Source: Verrucomicrobia bacterium UBA6354 (GTDB taxonomy: Bacteria > Verrucomicrobiota > Kiritimatiellia > RFP12 > UBA1067). Taken from it: a DNA stretch of 5,071 bases. Shown piece after piece: positions 1 to 4,995 of the stretch. The notes beneath the pieces were generated by a model. It saw only the letters and a list, made by a program, of their open reading frames with translations, was not told the DNA's origin and ran no database searches. A program made the position numbers and the translations under genes. The stretch is from assembly GCA_002440145.1 (NCBI GenBank), contig DJRS01000040.1, positions 1 to 5,071 on the forward strand. The letters run 5' to 3'. Positions within the stretch are counted from its first letter, which is position 1; each line of letters begins with the position of its first letter.

Positions 1-1008
1 CCGATCGGCAACAGCCGCGTGAAGCTGACGAACGTCAAGGACTGCGTCAAGCGCGGACTCGTGCGCGAAGGGGAGGATCCGTTGAAGGTGGCGGCCGACC
101 AGCTCGTGAAGGACGGCGTGGACGTGCTGCACACGATCGGCGGCGACGACACGAACACGACCGCGGCGGATTTGGCGGCCTATCTCGCCCAGAACAACTA
201 TCCGCTGATCGTGGTGGGTCTGCCGAAGACGATCGACAACGACGTCTACCCGATCCGCCAGTCGCTCGGCGCCTGGACGGCGGCCGAGGAAGGGGCGAAG
301 TTCTTCATGAACGTGGTGAAGGAGAACAGCGCCAATCCGCGCGCGCTGACGATCCACGAGGTGATGGGGCGCAACTGCGGCTGGCTGACCTACAAGACGG
401 CGCAGTGCTACCACAAGATGCTGGACAAGGTGGACTTCCTGCCGGAGTTCATGCTGACGCGCGAACGCCAGGACGTGCACGCGATCTACGTGCCGGAGTC
501 CCGCATCAACTTCCGCGCGGAAGCGGCGCGCCTCATGAAGATCATGGACAAGTACGACAGCGTCAACATCTTCGTTTCCGAAGGTGCGGGCGTGGCCGAC
601 ATCATCGCGGAGATGAAACGCCGCGGCGAGGAAGTCCCCGTGGACGCGTTCGGGCATCCGCGCCTGGACAAGGTGAACGTGGGCCAGTACGTGGGCAAGC
701 GCTTCGGCGAGCTCCTGAAGGCGGAAAAGGTGCAGGTCTTCAAGTCGGGCTACTTCGCCCGCTCCGCGGCGCCGAACCGCAAGGACAAGCAACTCATCCA
801 GAAGTGCTGTCGCGTGGCGGTCGAGAGCGCGCTCAAGGGCGTCTCCGGCGTGGTGGGCCCCGACGAGGACAAGCATTCCGAAATCCGCGCGTGCGAGTTC
901 CCCCGCATCAAGGGCGGCAAGCCGTTCAACGTGCGCAAGGGGTCGTTCCGCAAGCTCCTCGACGAGATCGGCCAGCCCTATCCGCGCAAGAAACGCTCGG
1001 CCGAGTGA
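1..1008 (+). CDS. pfp: Pyrophosphate--fructose 6-phosphate 1-phosphotransferase (PPi-PFK), 5'-truncated by the window edge
   Basis: The enzyme reversibly phosphorylates fructose 6-phosphate using pyrophosphate in place of ATP, serving both glycolysis and gluconeogenesis in the cytoplasm. The frame is open from base 1 and begins with PIGNSR, which precedes VKLTNVKD in family members, so the GTG at 19 is internal, not the start. Compared with the roughly 400-aa Propionibacterium-type enzyme, about 70 N-terminal residues lie upstream of the window. Visible motifs, numbered from base 1: GGDDTNTTA at residues 47-55, PKTIDND at 75-81 and MGRNCGWLT at 122-130. The second Asp of GGDD and the Lys before TIDND are the known discriminators for PPi use; ATP-PFKs have Gly at both places. 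The C-terminus is complete and ends PRKKRSAE. mazG follows after 14 nt, so the two are probably co-transcribed. Family and phosphoryl donor are near certain from the motifs; the physiological direction cannot be told. Confidence 0.96.
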   Translation, partial: PIGNSRVKLTNVKDCVKRGLVREGEDPLKVAADQLVKDGVDVLHTIGGDDTNTTAADLAAYLAQNNYPLIVVGLPKTIDNDVYPIRQSLGAWTAAEEGAKFFMNVVKENSANPRALTIHEVMGRNCGWLTYKTAQCYHKMLDKVDFLPEFMLTRERQDVHAIYVPESRINFRAEAARLMKIMDKYDSVNIFVSEGAGVADIIAEMKRRGEEVPVDAFGHPRLDKVNVGQYVGKRFGELLKAEKVQVFKSGYFARSAAPNRKDKQLIQKCCRVAVESALKGVSGVVGPDEDKHSEIRACEFPRIKGGKPFNVRKGSFRKLLDEIGQPYPRKKRSAE

Positions 1009-1010
1009 AA

Positions 1011-1014
1011 AGGG
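1011..1014 (+). promoter_or_regulatory. Shine-Dalgarno of mazG
   Basis: AGGG, within AAAAGGG, lies 8 nt before the ATG at 1023 and directly after the pfp stop codon at 1006-1008. It favours ATG 1023 over two in-frame GTG codons upstream: 1005, which would overlap the pfp stop as GTGA, and 1017. Confidence 0.6.
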
Positions 1015-1022
1015 CTGTGGAC

Positions 1023-1832
1023 ATGACCGGCATCGAACGGTTGCATGAAATAATGACCCGTCTCCGGAATCCGGAGACGGGTTGTCCGTGGGATCGCGAG
1101 CAGACGCTGGAGTCGCTCAAGCCGTGCGTGCTGGAGGAGTGCTACGAACTCCTTGCCGCGATGGACCGTCCCGAGGACAAGGCGAACCATATCGAGGAAC
1201 TCGGCGACGTGCTCCTCCAGGTCATGTTCCAGTCCGTCATGGCGGAACAGGAGGGGCGCTTTTCCTTCGACGACGTCGCCAACGCCATAGCCGACAAGCT
1301 CGTCCGTCGCCATCCGCACGTCTTCGGGAATGTGGACGCGAAGGATACGGCCACCGTGCTGCGCAACTGGGAGCAGATCAAGCAGTCCGAACACCGCAAG
1401 GAAGCGCGGCATTCGGCGCTGGACGGGGTGCCGGCGGCGCTGCCGGCTCTCCTCAAGGCGCAGCGCACGCAGGAGAAAGCCGCGCGCGTCGGATTCGACT
1501 GGAAGGACGCGAAAGGCCCGCTCGCCAAGATAAAGGAGGAGCTCGGCGAACTCGAGGCGGAAATCGCCGCACATCCGTCGGACCGTCCGTGCGACTCGGA
1601 CCGCGTCAAGGAAGAGCTGGGGGATTTGCTCTTCTCGGCGACGAATCTGGCGCGGCATCTGAAAGTGGACGCTGAAAGCGCGCTCGCAGGCACGACGGAG
1701 AAGTTCGCGCGGCGCTTCCGGGCGGTCGAGGCGGGCGCCAAAGCCGAAGGGCGGAACCTGAAGGACATGACGCTCGCCGAAATGGACGCGCTCTGGGACA
1801 AGGCCAAACGCGGGCAGACGTCTCCGGCATGA
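1023..1832 (+). CDS. mazG: Nucleoside triphosphate pyrophosphohydrolase MazG
   Basis: MazG hydrolyses (d)NTPs to NMPs and pyrophosphate in the cytoplasm. It is associated with clearing aberrant nucleotides and, in E. coli, with modulating (p)ppGpp-linked stress responses. The product is 269 aa, matching the usual ~263-aa two-domain form. The N-terminal domain starts with the conserved GCPWD (residues 20-24). It carries the metal-binding EExxE as EECYE (38-42), then EELGD (58-62) and KLVRRHPHVFG (92-102). The second domain repeats the pattern with KEELGELEAE (171-180) and KEELGDLLFSATNLARHL (196-213), the metal-binding set of the catalytic half. ATG 1023 is chosen because of its Shine-Dalgarno and because family similarity starts within a few residues; GTG 1005 or 1017 would add only 2-6 residues. 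Its TGA overlaps the ispH ATG as ATGA, implying translational coupling. Codons 12-20 form a perfect hairpin, annotated separately. Identification is very secure. Confidence 0.96.
   Translation: MTGIERLHEIMTRLRNPETGCPWDREQTLESLKPCVLEECYELLAAMDRPEDKANHIEELGDVLLQVMFQSVMAEQEGRFSFDDVANAIADKLVRRHPHVFGNVDAKDTATVLRNWEQIKQSEHRKEARHSALDGVPAALPALLKAQRTQEKAARVGFDWKDAKGPLAKIKEELGELEAEIAAHPSDRPCDSDRVKEELGDLLFSATNLARHLKVDAESALAGTTEKFARRFRAVEAGAKAEGRNLKDMTLAEMDALWDKAKRGQTSPA
1056..1082 (+). repeat. Perfect 12-bp inverted repeat with 3-nt loop inside the start of mazG
   Basis: ACCCGTCTCCGG (1056-1067) is the exact reverse complement of CCGGAGACGGGT (1071-1082), separated by AAT. In mRNA this is a strong GC-rich stem beginning 33 nt after the mazG start codon. 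It encodes TRLRNPETG, next to the conserved GCPWD, so it lies wholly in coding sequence. No T-run follows, so it is not a classical intrinsic terminator. It may be chance, or it may lower or pause translation of mazG. Confidence 0.8.
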
Positions 1833-2623
1833 CCTGGGAGTTGCTGGCGCCGCGCGGATTCTGCGCAGGCGTGGCCGGGGCGATCCGCAAGGCGCTGTCC
1901 ATCCGCGAGCGCCCGGTCTACTGCCTGCACGAGCTCGTGCACAACGAACTCGTCGTGCAGGATCTGCGCGCGCAGGGCTTCATCTTCGTGGATGCGGTGC
2001 GGGACGTGCCCGAAGGGGCGACACTGCTCTTTTCGGCGCATGGCGTCTCGCCGCAGGTCCGGGCCGAAGCCGCCGCGCGGAAGCTGAAGATCGTGGACGC
2101 GACCTGCCCCTTTGTGGCGCGCGTCCACCGGGAGGCGTGCGCATTCGCTGCGCGCGGCATTCCGGTCGTCATTTTGGGCGACGCGCGTCACGACGAGGTG
2201 CGCGGCATATTGGGCGAAGTCCCGTCCGCGACCGTCTATCCCGAACTTCCGGCGGCAAAACGCATCGGCGTCGTGAGCCAGACGACGCTGAACGCGGACG
2301 ATGTGGCGGCGATTCTCGCGAAATTGCGCCGGGAACGCGACGTCGAAACGGCGGCGGACGTCTGCCGCGCCACGAAAGAGCGGCAGGATGCGGTCAAGCG
2401 GTTTTCGGGCGATGCGATTCTTGTCCTGGGCAGCCGGAACTCTTCCAACACCCGGCGTCTCGCCGAAGTGGCGAAATGCCGCGCTTTCCGGGCGGGAACG
2501 ATGGAAGAAGTCCGGAGAATCGATTTCGGCGATATCGCCCGTTTGGGCGTGACCGCCGGGGCCTCGACCCCCGAAAGTTTCGTGGACGAGGTCGTTTCTT
2601 TCCTGAAAACGCGGGTCTTATAG
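1829..2623 (+). CDS. ispH: 4-hydroxy-3-methylbut-2-enyl diphosphate reductase (IspH/LytB), compact form
   Basis: IspH is the last enzyme of the MEP isoprenoid pathway: an iron-sulfur enzyme that reductively dehydroxylates HMBPP to IPP and DMAPP in the cytoplasm. All three cluster cysteines are present: C12 in PRGFCAGV, C93 in DATCPFV and C179 in DVCRATKERQ. Substrate-pocket residues are also recognisable: H38 (HELVHN), H71 (SAHGVS), H121 and the catalytic Glu E123 (RHDEVRG), T153 (SQTTL), S205-N207 (NSSN) and S246 (GAST). The product is 264 aa, against ~316 in E. coli. It lacks the C-terminal tail after the GAS motif region and has a shorter stretch between E123 and SQTTL. Some signatures are diverged: HPEVEG reads HDEVRG and the third Cys motif reads ADVCRAT. 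The start overlaps the mazG stop (ATGA) with no strong Shine-Dalgarno of its own, so translation is probably coupled. It ends 8 nt from the convergent stop of the next gene. Confidence 0.95.
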   Translation: MTWELLAPRGFCAGVAGAIRKALSIRERPVYCLHELVHNELVVQDLRAQGFIFVDAVRDVPEGATLLFSAHGVSPQVRAEAAARKLKIVDATCPFVARVHREACAFAARGIPVVILGDARHDEVRGILGEVPSATVYPELPAAKRIGVVSQTTLNADDVAAILAKLRRERDVETAADVCRATKERQDAVKRFSGDAILVLGSRNSSNTRRLAEVAKCRAFRAGTMEEVRRIDFGDIARLGVTAGASTPESFVDEVVSFLKTRVL

Positions 2624-2631
2624 CCTTTCTT

Positions 2632-3093
2632 TCAGTTTGTGGCCGGGACGTCCAGCCCGCGATTGGTTGAAAGCTCGGATTCCGTAAACGGGGCGAGACC
2701 CTTTCGGCGCAGGTAGCGTACCGCCTTCAAATAGGCGATGCGCTGGTCGGGGATTGTGGCGTTTTGGAGGACCGCGGCGTTTTGGCGCGTCAGGAAGTCG
2801 TTCTCCCAGCTGCCGTCCGCCCGTTGGGAGGCGACGATCGTCCGCAGGGCGTCCGGCGTCGCGGCATAGGCGATCGTGTAGATGCGAGGGGCGGCATGCG
2901 GCGCCGGCGCGGAACGGAACCAGACCGTCATCCCGAAGACGATCGCCAAAACGGCCGCGGCGAGATAGCCGACCTTCCAGCCGGACCCGGAACGTGGAGC
3001 CGTCCTGTCCTCGAAGGGCGCTTTCATCTCCCGGACGAGCCGGCGGAAATCCGGCCCAAGTTCCTTCAAAGTGGCTTGCAGATCCTTATTCAT
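2632..3093 (-). CDS. Single-pass membrane protein with one QW-type toroid repeat; probable sigma-factor partner (anti-sigma-like)
   Basis: I do not recognise a named family. The 153-aa product has a charged N-terminal part (residues 1-41), one hydrophobic segment (about 42-59, GYLAAAVLAIVFGMTVWF) and a C-terminal part of ~94 residues predicted outside the cytoplasm. There is no signal-peptide cleavage motif and no cysteine at all, so the HxxxCxxC zinc anti-sigma motif is absent. Residues 90-96, QRADGSW, fit the QxxxGxW motif of squalene-hopene cyclase/prenyltransferase repeats. They are followed by helix-like stretches (NAAVLQNA, RIAYLKAVRYLRRKGL) that also resemble one such alpha-alpha repeat. 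The ATG lies inside the 3' end of the sigma gene (8-nt overlap, ATGAATAA), and AAGGAA precedes it by 7 nt within that gene, so the two are translated together. Position and topology suggest it tethers or senses for the sigma factor; this is inference. The ORF itself is secure, its function is not. Confidence 0.8.
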   Translation of the reverse strand: MNKDLQATLKELGPDFRRLVREMKAPFEDRTAPRSGSGWKVGYLAAAVLAIVFGMTVWFRSAPAPHAAPRIYTIAYAATPDALRTIVASQRADGSWENDFLTRQNAAVLQNATIPDQRIAYLKAVRYLRRKGLAPFTESELSTNRGLDVPATN

Positions 3094-3640
3094 GGATGAT
3101 TTCCTTCAGTTTTCGGAGCGCGTTGAACATGCGCGATTTGACGGTTCCCTCGGGAATGCCGAGGATTTTCGAGACTTCGGCGTAGGGCAGATCCTGAAAG
3201 ACGCCCAGTTCGACGACGTCACGGAGCGGTTCCGAAAGCTGCGCCACCGCCCAACGCACGTCTTCGCGCGTGCAAGGCGCGGTCGTGTGGCCGGGCTCGC
3301 GCAGCCCTTCGTAGATCTTCTCGCGCTTTTCGCGGCGGATCTTCCGGCGGAGGGCGTCGATGCGCACTTGCCGCGCCATGAGGAACAGGAATGTGGACAG
3401 CTTGGCCGTCTCCTGGTAGACGCGGCGGTAGTTCCACAGACGGATGTAGGTTTCCTGGACATAATCTTCGCTTTCATGATAGGAAACGCCAAGGCGCCAG
3501 AAAAAGTTCAGAAGTTTCTTCTCGTAAGTCTTCGCCTTCTCCATGAGAGCCAGGTCCGCCGGGGTGACGTCCGCCACCGGGGGCGGTGGGGGTGGTGCGA
3601 CACCTTCGGGCGGCAGGCCCTCTCCGGAAATATCCGCCAT
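3086..3640 (-). CDS. ECF-like RNA polymerase sigma factor, sigma-70 family
   Basis: This is an alternative sigma factor that would direct RNA polymerase to a specific promoter set. The 184-aa product has only regions 2 and 4, the layout of extracytoplasmic-function sigmas. Region 2 spans about residues 40-99, with HESEDYVQETYIRLW (55-69) for core binding and FLFLMARQVRIDALRR (84-99) for the -10 contact. Region 4 spans about 131-181, with a helix-turn-helix in LPYAEVSKILGIPEGTVKSR (151-170). ATG 3640 is chosen because it is the first Met after the upstream glycosyltransferase stop (11-nt gap) and leads into the domain. No good Shine-Dalgarno is visible, so coupling to the upstream gene is likely; Met33 is a possible alternative start. 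The N-terminal ~30 residues are Pro-rich, with six consecutive prolines at 16-21. The gene overlaps the downstream membrane-protein gene by 8 nt, the usual sigma/regulator arrangement. Family certain; target genes unknown. Confidence 0.93.
   Translation of the reverse strand: MADISGEGLPPEGVAPPPPPPVADVTPADLALMEKAKTYEKKLLNFFWRLGVSYHESEDYVQETYIRLWNYRRVYQETAKLSTFLFLMARQVRIDALRRKIRREKREKIYEGLREPGHTTAPCTREDVRWAVAQLSEPLRDVVELGVFQDLPYAEVSKILGIPEGTVKSRMFNALRKLKEIIHE
3101..3106 (-). promoter_or_regulatory. Shine-Dalgarno of the sigma-linked membrane protein gene
   Basis: On the minus strand AAGGAA lies 7 nt before the ATG at 3093, inside the last codons of the sigma gene. It supports the start chosen for the membrane protein and independent or re-initiating translation after sigma. 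Confidence 0.65.
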
Positions 3641-3651
3641 AATGCGCCGCG

Positions 3652-4710
3652 CTAGGCCAAAACGTCCCGCAAGACGCCTTCGAGCTGGCGTTTGACGACG
3701 GGCATGGACAGCTCCCGCTCGAAGAAACGCCGCGCCGCCCGGAAGCAGTTCTCTCGTTTCCCGGACCACCCCTCCCGATAGGCTTCGACCGCCGCGACGA
3801 GCGCGCCGGGGTCGCCGGGGGGGATGAACTTTATCGCGGCGCAGTCTCTCGCGCCGGGCGGGTAGCCCGGACAGAATTCGTTTATGGTCGGCCGTCCGCA
3901 CGCCATGCATTCGTAGACCTTGTTGCCGATGACGCGCGCCGCCTTGGGGGTCGTGCCGAAGACGCCCAGCACGATGTCGTGCGCGCAGATCACGCGCGGC
4001 ACGTCCACGTAGGGGACTTTGTCCAGAAAACGCACGTTCTCCAGCCCCGCCGCTTTCGCTTCCGTGGACGCCTTGTAGGCGCCCCAGCCGAGGAAATCCC
4101 ACTGGATCGGCAGGTTTTGCGTCCGCCGCGCCGCCTCCACGATGACTTCCGTCCCGTGGAGCGGAAGATACGCGCCATGGTAAAGCACGTGGAAACGCCC
4201 GTCTTCCGGCGGGAGGACGTCCGGCCGGGGCTTGAAGACGCGCTCGTCCGTTCCGGTGAAAAGCGTCCGCAATCTGGCGCGCGGCACGTGCAGGACGTCC
4301 GCGCAGAAGTCGACATGGCAGCTCGTATCCCAGGTGACGAGGTCGGGCATCGCCATGATCCTCTGCTCCCAGGCCAGCAAGCGCCGCGCACGGGGTTCCT
4401 CCGCGCGCCACTTTTTCTGCTCCAGGACTTTCTTGTCCCAGGCGGAGATCATGGGGTCGAAAACGACGCGGATGCCGCGGCGGTGCGCCCAGCGGCAGGC
4501 CGCGGCGATGTCCCGCTGGCGCGCGACGGGAACCCACACGAGATCCGGGCGGGAGCGGAGTCCGCGCAGAAAGGCTTCGGCGTCGCCCAGGCGCGGCCAG
4601 ACCTTGACCTTGAAGAATTCGACTTCCCAGCCGAGCTCCTTGAAGAGCGCGATGTACACGCGGTTGCGCGAGTAGTTCTCGTCGAAACGTCCCCACCACA
4701 GTACTTTCAC
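3652..4710 (-). CDS. Glycosyltransferase, GT4-like (GT-B fold)
   Basis: Probably transfers a sugar from a nucleotide-activated donor to a cell-surface glycan or lipid; the substrate cannot be read from sequence. With the GTG start the protein is 352 aa. Residues 2-7 (KVLWWG) form the first Rossmann strand and the N-terminal domain runs to about 165. The C-terminal domain opens with VLYHGAYLPLHGTEVIVEAA (175-194), the GT4 strand-loop-helix. It carries NKVYECMACGRPTINE (263-278), equivalent to the donor-binding motif (usually nKvyEymAcG.Pvi) with E267. No membrane segment or signal peptide is seen. GTG 4710 is preferred: GGAGG sits 5 nt upstream and the fold begins immediately, whereas the longer in-frame start at ATG 4830 adds 40 Arg/Pro-rich residues that resemble no GT. 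It is the first main gene of a leftward operon from the promoter at 4863-4891 and is followed 11 nt later by the sigma gene. Weak alternative: another GT-B family. Confidence 0.88.
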   Translation of the reverse strand: MKVLWWGRFDENYSRNRVYIALFKELGWEVEFFKVKVWPRLGDAEAFLRGLRSRPDLVWVPVARQRDIAAACRWAHRRGIRVVFDPMISAWDKKVLEQKKWRAEEPRARRLLAWEQRIMAMPDLVTWDTSCHVDFCADVLHVPRARLRTLFTGTDERVFKPRPDVLPPEDGRFHVLYHGAYLPLHGTEVIVEAARRTQNLPIQWDFLGWGAYKASTEAKAAGLENVRFLDKVPYVDVPRVICAHDIVLGVFGTTPKAARVIGNKVYECMACGRPTINEFCPGYPPGARDCAAIKFIPPGDPGALVAAVEAYREGWSGKRENCFRAARRFFERELSMPVVKRQLEGVLRDVLA

Positions 4711-4856
4711 GGCAACCTCCGCTTGTTTCCGGGGAAAATCGCCGCCGGACGGGATTCCGGCATTTGGATTCCAGTCCAGGAGGCTGCTTGCCCGACGCCG
4801 TTTTGGGGGACGGTGTTTGCCTGCGTGCATGCAAAAGAGCAGCTCATCATTTTCAT
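4707..4856 (-). CDS. Possible 49-aa leaderless leader ORF upstream of the glycosyltransferase
   Basis: A short ORF begins MKMMSCSFACTQ and ends GNKRRLP. Its ATG (4856-4854) begins 7 nt after the last base of the TATAAT at 4868-4863, exactly where transcription would be expected to begin, so the mRNA could be leaderless. Its TGA (4709-4707) overlaps the glycosyltransferase GTG (4710-4708) as GTGA, the same coupling geometry used elsewhere in the window. No family is recognised; there is no membrane segment, and it has two Cys (positions 6 and 10). It may be a regulatory leader peptide, or a chance open frame in an untranslated leader of about 146 nt. The overlap and the start position are suggestive but not proof. 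Confidence 0.3.
   Translation of the reverse strand: MKMMSCSFACTQANTVPQNGVGQAASWTGIQMPESRPAAIFPGNKRRLP
4716..4720 (-). promoter_or_regulatory. Shine-Dalgarno of the glycosyltransferase
   Basis: On the minus strand GGAGG lies 5 nt before the GTG at 4710. This is the strongest ribosome-binding signal near the gene and decides the start in favour of GTG 4710 over ATG 4830. Confidence 0.7.
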
Positions 4857-4887
4857 TCCGATATTATAGACTTTTTTCGGATGAAAA
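4850..4887 (-). promoter_or_regulatory. Imperfect dyad around the -10 element, candidate operator
   Basis: On the + strand TTTTCATTCCGA (4850-4861) pairs with TCGGATGAAAA (4877-4887): 11 complementary pairs with one unpaired T at 4856 and a 15-nt centre. The centre contains the -10 box, one arm covers the predicted transcription start and the other reaches the edge of the -35 box. A dimeric repressor bound here would block the promoter. As RNA only one arm would be transcribed, so a DNA-level role is the likelier reading. No regulator gene is identified. Confidence 0.45.
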
Positions 4888-4891
4888 TCAA
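4863..4891 (-). promoter_or_regulatory. Sigma-70-type promoter for the glycosyltransferase-sigma-membrane protein operon
   Basis: On the minus strand the -35 TTGATT (4891-4886) is followed by exactly 17 nt and a perfect -10 TATAAT (4868-4863). It lies in an AT-rich patch that stands out from the GC-rich surroundings and faces the leftward genes. Predicted transcription start is about 4856, giving a leader of about 146 nt before the glycosyltransferase GTG. It implies that the housekeeping sigma drives this operon; no ECF-style GGAAC -35 element was found just upstream of the glycosyltransferase or the sigma gene. Confidence 0.8.
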
Positions 4892-4982
4892 GCACCGTGC
4901 GACCTGCCGGCCCCCGCGAAAAGCGTACAAAAGGATGAGACACCCGAGACAGGTCGTTCCGATGGGCGGAAAGCTATAGCCC

Positions 4983-4990
4983 AAAAGGAG
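4983..4990 (+). promoter_or_regulatory. Strong Shine-Dalgarno for the right-edge ORF
   Basis: AAAAGGAG lies 5 nt before the ATG at 4996. It is the best ribosome-binding site in the window and argues that a real + strand gene begins here. No convincing -35/-10 pair was found for it between 4870 and 4980. Confidence 0.65.
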
Positions 4991-4995
4991 AAAGA

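Noticed and set aside
405..1022. In-frame upstream extension of mazG through the pfp gene
   Set aside because: It is an Arg/Gly-rich shadow of pfp in another frame; MazG homology starts at ATG 1023 with a Shine-Dalgarno.
1142..2191. Long antisense ORF opposite mazG and ispH
   Set aside because: It is a Ser/Arg/Ala-rich shadow typical of GC-rich DNA; both sense genes have complete motif sets.
4711..4830. ATG 4830 as the glycosyltransferase start (40-residue extension)
   Set aside because: The extension is Arg/Pro-rich and matches no GT fold, while GTG 4710 has GGAGG at 5-nt spacing and leads directly into the first Rossmann strand.
3086..4834. Long minus-strand frame (582 codons) that would fuse an Arg/Pro-rich domain to the sigma factor
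   Set aside because: The first ~390 codons are the glycosyltransferase read in another frame and are low-complexity Arg/Gly/Pro. A real GT4 protein occupies the same DNA, and the sigma domain starts after ATG 3640.
4711..4853. Riboswitch or other structured RNA in the leader
   Set aside because: Only weak short stems (for example CCGGA/TCCGG and TGCATGCA) were found, with no recognisable conserved riboswitch core.
3979..4869. Long + strand ORF opposite the glycosyltransferase
   Set aside because: No ribosome-binding site or domain, and its composition is that of an antisense shadow; the minus-strand GT4 motifs are clear.
4950..4980. TATAGC at 4975-4980 as a -10 box for the right-edge gene
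   Set aside because: No -35-like hexamer lies at 16-18 nt upstream, and the resulting start would fall in the Shine-Dalgarno.
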